From Histomonas meleagridis (taxonomy: Eukaryota > Parabasalia > Tritrichomonadida > Dientamoebidae), in contig WSYJ01000138.1 in the NCBI GenBank assembly GCA_020186115.1, forward strand, positions 310,001 through 374,000: 64,000 bases of DNA, given 5' to 3'. The notes beneath the pieces are model-generated. The model was not told where the DNA came from and made no database searches. It worked only from the letters and a program-made list of their open reading frames with translations. Below, one piece after another: positions 28,385-38,727 of this stretch (position 1 is the first letter of the stretch; each line of letters opens with the position of its first letter). The position numbers were made by a program, and so were the translations under genes.

Positions 28385-31159
28385 TCAGAAGAACGGGTTC
28401 TGCCACATCATTGGCCCACCCCACGGGTCTCTTTGTATTCTTCTCTGCGGCCTTCGGTACTGCGGTATCTCCTCCTGCCGCGGCCTCTGCCTTACTCTAC
28501 TTGGTATGCCGAACATGTTACTCCATATGTCTGGTTCCTCGTACTGTTGCTGCTGCTGTTGCTGTTCTTCGTCTTCGTCATTATCATCGTCATCATTCAC
28601 GAATATCCTTTGGAACGGACTTTCCTCGCTGCCCCACATGTTCTGCGCCGCTTTTCTTCTCCTCATTTCTTCTTCCTGTTGCTTACGGAGCATTTCTTCT
28701 TCTTTCTTTCTTCGTTCTTCTTCTTCAATTAGCTTTTGTCGCCTTAACTCTTCAGCTCGTCTTTGTAACTCTGCTCTTCGTTCTGCTTCTTTCTGACGCT
28801 CTCTTTGCGCTTCTTCTTCCGCTCTTCGTTTCGCTTCAAGTAGTTCAGGATTATACTGCTTACGTCGCGGATATCTGTTTCGGCGTATCGATGGAATGCC
28901 AAATATTGCGCTCCACGGATCAATGTATTCTTCTTCCTCTTCTTCGTTTTCGTCATTGTCGTACATTTGTTGTTGTTCCATGAATTTACGTCGTAAGTTT
29001 TCGCGTTGTCTTCGCGGATCTTCTTTTGCTTCTGCTCTCCAACTTTGTTCTTGTTGTTGTTGTTGTTGTTCTTTTTCTTTTTGCTTTTGTTGTTGTTGTT
29101 TCTTTTCGATTATTTCTTTTGACTTAGTTTCGAATTCTTTTATCTTTTCGTTGTATGAATTTTCATCGAAATCAATTTCGTTATACTTTGGCGTGTTTAA
29201 TGTTTCTTTTAGTTTGTTAATGTTCGAAGTAATTTCATCACGTATTTGTACTAAATCATTATCATCCAAATTCGATTTATCTTCTTCAATTGTCTTTAAT
29301 ATTTTTTCAAGTTTACTTTGGATATTTGGTATCTTTTCAATAGTTTCATTATATTTATTTATATGCGCATTAATTGGCTTAATTAAATCAATGATTAAAT
29401 TTAATTTCGTTTCATATTCATTAATTGGTAATCGATCGAATTCATTTTCACTATACCAATTTTGGATGTCTTCAAGTTGTTTTTGTATTTCTGGAAGTTT
29501 CTCATTTGGTTCAATATAATCTTTCGAATCTTTAATTATCGATTGTAAATTAAAGATTTTGCTTTCAAGTTCATTACGAATGTCGTCAATCTTTTCTTCA
29601 TTTAAATCCGATTCTGACATTTCAGCTTCAAGTTTTTGATACTCTTCAAGCTTTTCTTTCGTTAACATTTCGGGAATCGTTGCTTTAATTTCGACTGGAA
29701 TTTCAGTTCCATTTTCTTCTTTATATTTCGCACATTCGATTTCAATAATACTACTTTGGTTTAACTTAATTCGTAATATTACATCAACTTCCTTTTCAAC
29801 ATTAGTATTAAGTTCAATATGAATAATCTCTTCGCCATTAGAACGTAATTTAACTTCAGATTTCTTAACAACTTTAAGTGTAATCTCATTAATCGATGGT
29901 ATCACCGAAAATTGTTGGAATATTTCTTTCTCTTTCGGATGGCCATCACTCCATTCAGCTATTACTGAATATGGAGTTATATCTTTCACAACTAAATCGA
30001 TCTTAAACTTAGTCGGTGATAACAATGCAGCATAATAACCTGTGCCAATCGCAAAGCATTCATCCAAATTTAATGATCGCGATGGCTCTTTGCCAAAGAT
30101 TAATGATATTCGGTTTTGTACTGATGGTACACGTGAGCCGCCGCCTAAAAGTTCAATGGATTTAATGTCTTCGATCTTATAACCTGAGGAATCAAGTGCA
30201 TGTTGAATAGGTAACTCTATGCGATCAAGTAATTCTTTGATTTGGGACTCGAATTCTTCGCGTTTGATAAGAATCGAAACATCAATGTCATTAAGTAAAC
30301 TTTGTATCTCAAATGTGACAACAGGATTAATGGAAAGTGTCTTCTTGACTTGCTCAACTGTGGACCGGAATCGTGCCATCGCACGTGGATTAGTTGTAGG
30401 ATCAATGTTATACTTTTGTTTGACTTTGTCGAGAAGATATTGAATTAATGGAGTGGTGAAATAAGAGCCACCAAGATGGTTATCAGTGGCAAAACTTTTG
30501 ATTTCGATGTTCCCACGCTTAAGAAGTGCAACAGCAACGTTCATTGATGAATTTCCAAAATCAATAAATACATAAGGTTCGGATTTCTCGGATTGTAACT
30601 TCTCAGGATGAGTCATAGTATATGCAATGGCTGCTGCAGTGGTGGAATTAACAAGAGAAAGACATTGAATATCTGCAATTTTACATGCATTAAGTAAAGT
30701 ACGACGATGCTTCTCTGGCCACCATGGAGAAACAGCTACAATGTACTTGGAGATTTTTGGCTCCACAGTTTTGGCCATTTTATCCATATCTTTTAATATA
30801 GAAGCAATGCATTGTTCTGGTCGCATTATTATGGTCTCTTCTTTGAATGGGATTTTTACTCCTGTATAACCATCATCGGTTTCAGTCAGAGTAAAAGATA
30901 CCATATCTTGAATAACTTCTCTTTCTTTTGATCTGAAAGGCAAACAAACAAGTCTTTTTAGCTGTGAAACTGTACTATCCAGATATATCATTTGTTGATG
31001 AAGAGAAGGTTCACCAACATATCTCCGAGTTCCTGTATAAGTGATCATTGTTGGAGAAATTCTATTTGATGATTGGCTTTGTGCTATTTCGACTCCATTT
31101 TTTGGAACACCTACAACATAATTTTCATTTCCAAAATCAAACCCTGCAGCAATCCACAT
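28385..31159 (-). CDS. Hsp110/SSE-like Hsp70-superfamily chaperone with a long coiled-coil tail
   Basis: From the ATG (MWIAAGFDFGNENYVVG) the product is 924 residues; an earlier GTG is discarded. The nucleotide-binding domain shows phosphate-1 GFDFGNENY, DFGNSSMNVAVALL, LGGSYFTTPL and the adenosine motif ELLGGGSRVPSVQNRI. The pattern is closer to Hsp110/Grp170 than to canonical Hsp70. A substrate-domain-like region follows, then about 300 residues of coiled coil rich in Glu, Lys and Gln. The tail holds two copies of a motif, WSAIFGIPS and WSNMFGIPS, each next to arginine-rich sequence. Family members act as nucleotide-exchange factors for Hsp70. There is no signal peptide, so it is probably cytosolic. 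The strong low-complexity bias creates many false frames on the opposite strand. Confidence 0.85.
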   Translation of the reverse strand: MWIAAGFDFGNENYVVGVPKNGVEIAQSQSSNRISPTMITYTGTRRYVGEPSLHQQMIYLDSTVSQLKRLVCLPFRSKEREVIQDMVSFTLTETDDGYTGVKIPFKEETIIMRPEQCIASILKDMDKMAKTVEPKISKYIVAVSPWWPEKHRRTLLNACKIADIQCLSLVNSTTAAAIAYTMTHPEKLQSEKSEPYVFIDFGNSSMNVAVALLKRGNIEIKSFATDNHLGGSYFTTPLIQYLLDKVKQKYNIDPTTNPRAMARFRSTVEQVKKTLSINPVVTFEIQSLLNDIDVSILIKREEFESQIKELLDRIELPIQHALDSSGYKIEDIKSIELLGGGSRVPSVQNRISLIFGKEPSRSLNLDECFAIGTGYYAALLSPTKFKIDLVVKDITPYSVIAEWSDGHPKEKEIFQQFSVIPSINEITLKVVKKSEVKLRSNGEEIIHIELNTNVEKEVDVILRIKLNQSSIIEIECAKYKEENGTEIPVEIKATIPEMLTKEKLEEYQKLEAEMSESDLNEEKIDDIRNELESKIFNLQSIIKDSKDYIEPNEKLPEIQKQLEDIQNWYSENEFDRLPINEYETKLNLIIDLIKPINAHINKYNETIEKIPNIQSKLEKILKTIEEDKSNLDDNDLVQIRDEITSNINKLKETLNTPKYNEIDFDENSYNEKIKEFETKSKEIIEKKQQQQKQKEKEQQQQQQEQSWRAEAKEDPRRQRENLRRKFMEQQQMYDNDENEEEEEEYIDPWSAIFGIPSIRRNRYPRRKQYNPELLEAKRRAEEEAQRERQKEAERRAELQRRAEELRRQKLIEEEERRKKEEEMLRKQQEEEMRRRKAAQNMWGSEESPFQRIFVNDDDDNDEDEEQQQQQQQYEEPDIWSNMFGIPSRVRQRPRQEEIPQYRRPQRRIQRDPWGGPMMWQNPFF

Positions 31160-31488
31160 GAAATTTAATTGAATATTTGGCCGGCAATTTAATTTCACAT
31201 TAGAATTGAATGGAAATTTGGTTCAAAAAGTCAATTTTTTTGATCGTGATAGAAAAAAAGTTATCATCATTTTTCTTTGTTCAAAGTTTATTTGTGTTTT
31301 TTTTATATATGTAACACGTAAAAAAAAATATTTTTTTGTTGAAGCATAAGTTCAAAGGAGAAAATAATTTAAATTTTGTTTTTGCATTATACAAATTCAT
31401 TACAAAAAAAATTTGAATCATTTTGTGAATACATGTAGGTATTTATGTAATAGTAATAAATGACATTTATCGATATATAACTATAATT
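31160..31488. other. Intergenic, nothing recognised
   Basis: 329 bp of A/T-rich DNA upstream of the Hsp110-like gene. No coding frame or clear control motif. Confidence 0.4.
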
Positions 31489-32688
31489 TTATTCAAATGT
31501 GAACGATGAAATTGTATTTATATATTTACTATAAAATGTAATCGAAAGTGTAATAGACAATGACTGCGTTAAAGTGCACGAATGTGTTAAAGTTACATCC
31601 GATGGATAAGCAACTGATGCAGTGAATGTGTTCGACTTAGTGAATGTATCACTTTGTGTCAATGTGAATATGCTTGTTGGGGGAGACATTCGTCAAATGT
31701 TGTCCCTTAGTAATATTCATATTTCCAAATGTTTCATTTTGATATGTTTTTAATGTCATAAATGTTGTCGCATTTATGTTAACAAATGCACCATTTTATA
31801 TTTCTGGTGAAGTTTCTCCATTAAAATGAATACATTGAAGTGATGTACAATTAGTAAATGCGCAAGAATTAATATAATGAACATTTTCACCAATAAAAAT
31901 TGTTTCTAAATTATTCTTGCAAATGCATAATCCTTAATAGAAGTGACTGAATTGTGATTGTTTTACTTTTCCCATTCGGATGAATAATAATTTGTGTAAT
32001 TTCTTTCCATATAAACCCCATCATTTTCATAAACCAATATTAAAAATTTTAAACTGAAACTTTAATAAATTGAAGTTTTGTACATTCTAAAAATGCATTT
32101 CCGATCGAATAAACAGAACTTGGTATATAAATATTCACAAGGTTTGTACATCCTCTGAATGCATCAGATCCAATACTTCGTACGCCTACATCTAAAGTTA
32201 ATGTTTCAAGTCCTGTACATTTCGAAAATGCATTATCACCAATGAATTGTAACATTAATTAATGAAATACATTCATAAAATGCACCATCTCCAATTGAAC
32301 TCAATGTTTTATCTTGAAATGGTACATATTCTAATTTTTTACATGATGCATATGCTCCATTATTTATAGTTTCAACTGTTTCTCCAATTATTACTGTTGT
32401 TAATAAAGGCCATTCTCTGAACGCATTATTTTCAAGCTCTCCAACATTAATAATTATAACACGTTTTGTAACATTCATATACTCTTTTGATAGATCATAT
32501 AAATCAATAAATAATGTGAGTGTTTTTGTCTCTGCTTCATATGATTGCATTGTATTAACAAAAAATATAATCAATAAAATTGGAATAACTTCGTTTTTTT
32601 TTTTTTTTTTTTTTTTTTGATTAATGCTTTTCTGATCAAAATAAATTTTGGATAAGGAAGTAAAAACATTGAATATAAATACGAACAA
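31489..32688 (-). pseudogene. BspA-like leucine-rich surface protein, multiply broken
   Basis: Minus-strand fragments add up to one BspA (TpLRR/LRR_5) protein. A hydrophobic signal-like segment (VIPILLIIFFVNT) comes first, then repeats such as LSSIGDGAFYECISLINVTI, FIGDNAFSKCTGLETLTLD, SIGSDAFRGCTNLVNIYIPS and NSCAFTNCTSLQCIHFNGET. A Thr/Ser-rich region follows (TLTQSDTFTKSNTFTASV), ending at 31489. Breaks: a frameshift near 32240-32250, a stop near 32049, a further stop in the third fragment near 31795, and no ATG. A T25 run at 32594-32618 sits where the start should be. BspA-like proteins are the largest surface family of trichomonads; this copy is dead. Confidence 0.8.
32594..32618. repeat. 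Homopolymer T25
   Basis: An uninterrupted run of 25 T on the plus strand, coding for lysines on the minus strand just before the BspA signal-like segment. It may have replaced the original start region. Confidence 0.9.
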
Positions 32689-32699
32689 AGCTGTATTTG

Positions 32700-33676
32700 A
32701 AACATGCCGCAGTAATTAATGCATTTAATATCTATGGTAGATTTTTATAGATATTAGTGTTGCAATAGATTGATAAATAACATCGAAAAACTTCATTAAA
32801 ATGATATCTATAATGCAAGATATGGAAGATTACAGTAATTTTGGAATAAAAATATAAAATGTTCAAATCCTATTATATTGTTATTAAAAGTATCTTTGAG
32901 TGAAACCCATTGCAGTCAATAATTTATGTTGTTCGTTGTTTGAACTTTTTGTATATATATTTTTTGACTCTTAATGCGTTTTATCTTATTACGTGACATA
33001 TAATTGATATGCAGGGAAGATGAAAGTGCCAATGTGACATGTGAGTTTTCATCGAATATGATGCCATTAGATTAAATGTGAAAACGTTTTCACTTGAATG
33101 AATTACAGGAAAAACCGACTTAAAACAACCGACTTTTTATTAAAAGTTTGTGTGTTAATGTCAAAATTGTATCAAAATATTTTCAATCGAAATAATTTCC
33201 TGAGAATACCCTCAGATTGTACAATCATTCTCTACTATTTTTTCGAAAAAATTTATATATAAAATATACTAAAAAAAATATAATACTTATAAACATTAAA
33301 TCATATATTCTTATTTATCACTATACAAAGACCAGCGCCATTCCATATAAAAAGTTACATCCGATAAATTTTTGAAGAAGTTTATTTTTTCATGTATTTT
33401 CACTTTTTCTCAAAATTTTTAATAAAAATGGTACAAGATAATGATTTAGAAAATAAAAATATCTAACATACAACATACTATATAGGAATCATTCTAAGAC
33501 TCCCGAAAAAGTATGGTCGAAATCAGATCGAATTTCGAAAGATTGAACAATCGAAATTTCATAATGAGGGAAATTTTTGTAATCTCCTAAAATTACTGCT
33601 GGAAAAAAATATTGCAGGATTTGGAACTCTATTTCCTTATTAAAGTGGGGTATCATGGTCACTTAGAACCGTTTAT
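32700..33676. other. Intergenic, nothing recognised
   Basis: About 1 kb of AT-rich DNA with no supportable frame, RNA gene or repeat, between the BspA relic and ankyrin gene B. Confidence 0.5.
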
Positions 33677-33681
33677 TCATT
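33677..33681 (+). promoter_or_regulatory. Inr-like motif TCATT of ankyrin gene B
   Basis: TCATT gives a candidate +1 A at 33679, 21 nt before the ATG at 33700. If real, it argues that the gene is transcribed despite its interrupted repeat part. Confidence 0.45.
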
Positions 33682-33699
33682 TTAGAATATTGTTCTTTG

Positions 33700-35067
33700 A
33701 TGGAAATCATTAAAGCACTTAATAACATAGTGGTAAACTTAAGAAAAGAAAATATTGAACATTCTGTTGAAAAAATAATGAATTTATATGATTCAAATTA
33801 CCCTTACACGTTTAATCTTATCATTTGTAAGATGGTTCAAACTCACATTTCATTAAATTGGGAAAACTGTAATAGTTATTTATGTTTTTTGCAAACATTA
33901 CAAAAATCAGAAGAAAAAGAACATCCTAATCAACCTAAAATATTTAGTATTTTCGAAAATATTCTGGAGAAAAGTTATAAACATGAAGCATTTTATTTGT
34001 TGGATAAAATGATCGAATGTAATCTAATTAATTCGAAAATTACAAAAGACATCAAAATAAAATATTTTGCACATTATAAGACAGAAGAAGAAAACAAGAA
34101 AAGATATTTTAATTTTGATCTATTTGAAGAAGCTTTTCTTAATAATTATACAGAACTTTCAAGGAATGATTTTGAACTTCACAAAAAATATGTTAAAGAA
34201 GGAGTTAATCCAAATGAAATTGAAAAAATAATTCGAAATGATGAAATAGAAAAACTTCAAGAAATAACATCACAAAATGATTTTGATTTTGACCAAACAA
34301 TTAAACCATCACTTTATGAAAGATGTGATTATATTAACAATTATACTAAAGATGAAGGAGTTACGTTAATTGATTATGCAGCATTTTTTGGATCAGTTAA
34401 ATGCTTTAAATATTTACTTATGAATGGTGCAAATATTAAAAAAACAGGGAAATATGCTGTTGCAAGTGGAAATCTTGAAATCATTCATTTATGTAAGCAA
34501 AATAATTCATCTTTTAAAGGTTCATACAAAGCTGCTATTAAATTTCATCAAAATGATATTTTTCATTTCCTTTATGAAAACAAATTTGAAGATTTTAATA
34601 ACCAAAAATCACCAATTAAATTTATCAATATTTTGGGTGCAACTTGTATTTCTTATGATAACTATGAAATTTTATCATTTTTGGAAGAAGAAGGAATGGA
34701 GCCAGATCAATACATCATTAATAGAGCTTCAACAATTGGAAATTTATATCTTGTCAAATATTTTATAAAAAATAATCCTACTCCTAAAGATATTTTAGTT
34801 TTCTCCGTCATATCAAAAAATATTGAACTTGTTAAATATCTTCTTGAGCAAAATCTAATTGATATTAATGCTAAAAATATTTATTTGTTTTATTTAACAT
34901 TTATTTTAATAATTTCTTATTTCAAAATAATATTTGGAAATTCTTTAAATTATTTCAAACAGCACTTATTGATGCATCTCAATATGGTTATACAGAAATA
35001 TTTATATTACTTCTTGAACAAGAAGGAATTGATGTTAATGCTAAAGATATTTATTTGTTTTATTTAA
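33700..35067 (+). CDS. Ankyrin gene B, DUF3447-type N-terminal part
   Basis: The ATG follows a TTG that would add one residue. The 455-codon frame begins with a helical N-terminal domain (EIIKALNNIVVNLRKENIEH), continues with NEIEKIIRNDEIEKLQEITS, then LIDYAAFFGSVKCFKYLLMN, the DUF3447/ankyrin motif, and further degenerate repeats to VKYLLEQNLIDINAKN. From about 34879 the frame runs into the same type of spacer as gene A and ends at 35065-35067, within the second module. It is a close paralogue of gene A, 28 kb away, and of the solo domain at 61.7 kb. The full product, if the spacers are removed, would run to 36583. Confidence 0.75.
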   Translation: MEIIKALNNIVVNLRKENIEHSVEKIMNLYDSNYPYTFNLIICKMVQTHISLNWENCNSYLCFLQTLQKSEEKEHPNQPKIFSIFENILEKSYKHEAFYLLDKMIECNLINSKITKDIKIKYFAHYKTEEENKKRYFNFDLFEEAFLNNYTELSRNDFELHKKYVKEGVNPNEIEKIIRNDEIEKLQEITSQNDFDFDQTIKPSLYERCDYINNYTKDEGVTLIDYAAFFGSVKCFKYLLMNGANIKKTGKYAVASGNLEIIHLCKQNNSSFKGSYKAAIKFHQNDIFHFLYENKFEDFNNQKSPIKFINILGATCISYDNYEILSFLEEEGMEPDQYIINRASTIGNLYLVKYFIKNNPTPKDILVFSVISKNIELVKYLLEQNLIDINAKNIYLFYLTFILIISYFKIIFGNSLNYFKQHLLMHLNMVIQKYLYYFLNKKELMLMLKIFICFI

Positions 35068-36583
35068 CATTTATTTTAATAATTTCTTATTTCAAAATAA
35101 TATTTGGAAATTATTTAAATTATTTTATACAGCACTTATTGATGCATCTCAATATGGTTATACAGAAATAGTTAAATTACTTCTTGAACAAGAAGGAATT
35201 GATGTTAATGCTAAAGATATTTATTTGTTTTAATTGTTATATATTTTAATAATTTCATATTTCAAAATAATATTTGAAAATTATTTAAAATATTTGGAAC
35301 AGCACTTATTTATGCATCTTCAAAAGGTTATACAGAAATAGTTAAATTACTTCTTGACAAAGAAGGAATTGTTATTAATGCTAAAGATATTTATTTGTTT
35401 TATTTTTCATTTATTTTTTTAATTTCATATTTCAAAATAATATTTGGAAATTATTTAAGTTATTTGCTACAGCACTTATGTTAGCATCTTATAAAGGTTA
35501 TACCGAAATAGTTAAATTACTTCTTGAACAAAAAGGTATTGATATTAAAGCTAAAGATATTTATTTGTTTTATTTGAAATTTATTTTAATAATTTGGAAA
35601 TTCAAAATAATATTTGGAAATTATTTTATATATTTAAAACAGCACTTATAAAAGCATCTGAAAATGGTCATATAGAAATAGTTAAATTACTTCTTGAACA
35701 AAAAGGAATTAATATTAACGCTCAAGATATTTATTTGTTTTATTCAAAATTTATTTTAATAATTTTCTATTTCAAAAAAATATTTGGAAATTATTTTATA
35801 TATTTAAAACAGCACTTATGAAAGCATCTGAAAAAGGTTATACAGAAATCGTTAAATTACTTCTTGAACAAAAAGGAATTAATATTAACGCTAAAGATAT
35901 TTATTTGTTTTATTCAAAATTTATTTTAATAATTTTTTATTTCAAAATATTATTTGGATATTATTTAAATTATTTAATACAGCACTTATATGGGCATCTT
36001 CAAAAGGTTATACAGAAATAGTTAAATTACTTCTTGAAAAAGAAGGAATTGTTATTAATGCTAAAGATATTTATTTGTTTTAATTGTTATATATTTTAAT
36101 AATTTGGAAATTCAAAATAATATTTGGAAATTATTTAAATTATTTAATACAGCACTTATTTATGCATCTGCACATGGTCATCTAGAAATAGTTAAATTGC
36201 TTCTTAAGCAAGAAGGAATCAATATTAATGCTAAAAATATTTATTTGTTTTATTTAAAATTTTTTATAATAATTTAATATTTCAAAATAATATTTGGAAA
36301 TTCTTTAAATTATTTCAAACATCACACATAGTGGCATCTTTAAATGGTCATACAGAAATAGTTAATTTACTTCTAGAACAAAAAGGAAATGATATTAATA
36401 CTCAGACTATTTTTTTATATTAATTTGTATTTATTTCAATAGTTCAAAGTTTAAAATTAATATTTGAAAATTCATTTCTTTTTCTTATGTGAAACAGCAC
36501 TTACATCAATAGCATCAAGTAAAGAAATAATGAAATATTTCAATTACCAGATGTACCACAAAGAAATAGAAACTAAAAATTAG
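34879..36583 (+). repeat. Ankyrin module array B: nine modules at an exact 170-bp period, then a terminal module
   Basis: Module starts (ACA of TALxxAS) are at 34959, 35129, 35299, 35469, 35639, 35809, 35979, 36149 and 36319: eight successive intervals of exactly 170 bp. Each is 90 nt of clean ankyrin code plus 80 nt of spacer. The terminal module starts at 36494 after an 85-nt spacer and reads TALTSIASSKEIMKYF to an in-frame TAG at 36581-36583, a sensible C-terminus. 170 is not a multiple of three, so each spacer changes frame. The spacers match those of gene A closely. Confidence 0.9.
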
Positions 36584-36845
36584 GATACTTCTATAATATG
36601 TGTAAGATTAAAATTACCATTTTGAAAATATTTTTTAAACTTTTTTATGAAACTATCAAACTATTTTTCAAGGAACAATCAGTAAACTTTAAATAGATTA
36701 TCCAATTGGAATTTTATTTATGAGTAATCATTTCAAAAAATTTCATTGAAAATCATGTAATTTAAATTCCACAACACTAGTGCTCTCGCAAATACACTTT
36801 TTTAATAAAGCACTTTAAATTGCAGTTTGGGGACGTTTATATTCA

Positions 36846-38627
36846 ATGGCTCTTGCAACTGTTGTCAAAGCTGTTGACATTGCCAAAGAGCGTGACCCTG
36901 CCATAAACAAGATGATAGAAATGATGGAAAATCAAAAGCCATCCAACAAACGAGTTTTTCAAAGACTTCCAAAACATCTTCGAAGAAGGGCAATGAGCTA
37001 TGACATTCGTAAAGTTCCAAGGGCTATGCGTCCTTCGGTTCAAGGTCAAGTTGAAAGTGCATTAGAAGCCAAACTTCGAAATAAACCTAAGGGAAGAGAT
37101 CATCAAAAGTATCGTTATCACGGAACAAATCAAGCAGTACACAGAAATGAAAAACATAGATGGCTTGAAACACATCTTTGGCATGCTAAACGTTTTCACA
37201 TGGTCGATCTTTGGGATTGGAAAATTCCATTAGCTCCCACAATGAAACAGACTCGAAACTTTATCCGAATGACTGCAGAAAGCTGTACTATTCGAGATAT
37301 ATCATACACAACAATTATTTCTTTGAAAGGTACACACGAAAATTTGATTAATGTTTTAACCAAATTTATGAAGCCAAATTCTCGGATTGAACCATCCCTT
37401 CATATTATGTTTGGGGCAGAATTTTACCAACCGAATGGCTATCCAATTGGACCTGTGCAATTATTTTGGATATCAGATTCACATCTATGGATTATTTCTC
37501 ATCCAACACTTAAGAGTGAACTAGGAAGTTCATTACATGACGGCAGCTATGAACTTGAAATCATTGACGGAAAAATTAATATTTTTGAAGTTTGTGGTCC
37601 ATTATCAACAAAGGTTATTCGCCAGTCCCTTCAACCATCAGGTGAAACTCCTGAAGCCATCCAACAGATTCTTTATGGAATTCCTCATCCATCAGCAGTA
37701 CCTCCTGGATTTAGTATTTCTTACACTGCTAGTGATCCTCGAACCTTCCCTGATCACTTAGAAGATAAGACCGTTCCTTTATTTGATTTTCAAAACATTC
37801 CTTCGAACATTTGCGAATCAAGACTATTCAGCGACCGTTTATTTGATTGTCCTGATGAAAATGAATTCAACAAAGAGAGAGCAAAACTCCTCTTTCCAAT
37901 GGCTGAAGGGCCTTCTGGGTCTATACCAATTTTGCTCATGCAACGTTATTCAACAAGTCCAACTGGGTTTGGAGCTAGTTGGCTTGTCTTTTCACCATTT
38001 GGATGTGGAAGCATTATTTTCAAAAAATTTGTGAAACAGGGAGCAAGAGTATTTGGCCTTGAAGGCTCTCGTAAAATAGATTTGGAAGCAGGAAGATTCA
38101 ACTTTCCAAATGATCGACCAGATACAAATGTTGGTCTTCAGCTAATGACAAAAGAAATGTTAGAGATGACAGCAGCTAACGATTCAAAACCAAAAGGAAA
38201 ACGAATTGCATTGAACTTTTACCAGTTTCCAGATCAATTTCGTATCTCATGCGAAAGCGGAGAAAATTCATATCTAAAAGTTTCGATTGTAATGGCAAAG
38301 AGAGGAACGCCATCAAGGTTTTCAAACATATATTTGCCAGATATAAGTGACTATCAATTTGTTGATAAAGTTGCTGAAATCAAAGGTGAAAGAAAGCCTA
38401 TTGGAATGGTATTGAATGGAAATTCTTCGTTACTAGCAGGAGAAGGAAGAGGAATTGGTATTATTGAAACAGATGCATTTCTTATATTATTGCCAAAAAT
38501 TGAAGCTGAAGCAAATTTCCAGTTTAACCACAGACCAAAACAATCTCTATTGGCATTGGTTAAGGAACAAGGATCACAGTTCTATCATTTGGCATGGATA
38601 AGCCCCCACTCATCCAACTTTTATTAG
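36846..38627 (+). CDS. POP1: POP1, RNase P/MRP subunit
   Basis: The 593-residue protein has the two POP1 signatures. The N-terminal basic segment contains RLPKHLRRRAMSYDIRKVPR and, about 60 residues on, RWLETHLWHAKRFHMVDLWD. The C-terminal part holds POPLD-like sequence (SYTASDPRTFPDHLEDK) and a last domain with PIGMVLNGNSSLLAGEGRGI. POP1 is the largest protein of RNase P and RNase MRP and holds the RNA for tRNA 5' and rRNA processing. It is shorter than the animal protein (about 1000) but close to compact protist forms. ATG start; no Inr seen. Confidence 0.95.
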   Translation: MALATVVKAVDIAKERDPAINKMIEMMENQKPSNKRVFQRLPKHLRRRAMSYDIRKVPRAMRPSVQGQVESALEAKLRNKPKGRDHQKYRYHGTNQAVHRNEKHRWLETHLWHAKRFHMVDLWDWKIPLAPTMKQTRNFIRMTAESCTIRDISYTTIISLKGTHENLINVLTKFMKPNSRIEPSLHIMFGAEFYQPNGYPIGPVQLFWISDSHLWIISHPTLKSELGSSLHDGSYELEIIDGKINIFEVCGPLSTKVIRQSLQPSGETPEAIQQILYGIPHPSAVPPGFSISYTASDPRTFPDHLEDKTVPLFDFQNIPSNICESRLFSDRLFDCPDENEFNKERAKLLFPMAEGPSGSIPILLMQRYSTSPTGFGASWLVFSPFGCGSIIFKKFVKQGARVFGLEGSRKIDLEAGRFNFPNDRPDTNVGLQLMTKEMLEMTAANDSKPKGKRIALNFYQFPDQFRISCESGENSYLKVSIVMAKRGTPSRFSNIYLPDISDYQFVDKVAEIKGERKPIGMVLNGNSSLLAGEGRGIGIIETDAFLILLPKIEAEANFQFNHRPKQSLLALVKEQGSQFYHLAWISPHSSNFY

Positions 38628-38727
38628 CATTTTTTTGTAAAGTTATGAATTATATTTTTGACGTTTGTAATGAGGTACCCCATAAATGTACGTTTTGTAA
38701 TTGTTGGTTTACAAGGAACGTTTAAAA

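Noticed and set aside
28320-29519. Long frames on the plus strand opposite the Hsp110-like gene, rich in Ser, Cys, Phe and Leu
   Set aside because: They are the complement of Gln/Glu/Lys/Arg codon runs in the real gene and have no recognisable fold.
36584-36845. Search for canonical Trichomonas introns (GTAYGT with ACTAACACACAG)
   Set aside because: I saw no such pair in the inserts or in the other genes by eye, so no canonical intron is annotated.
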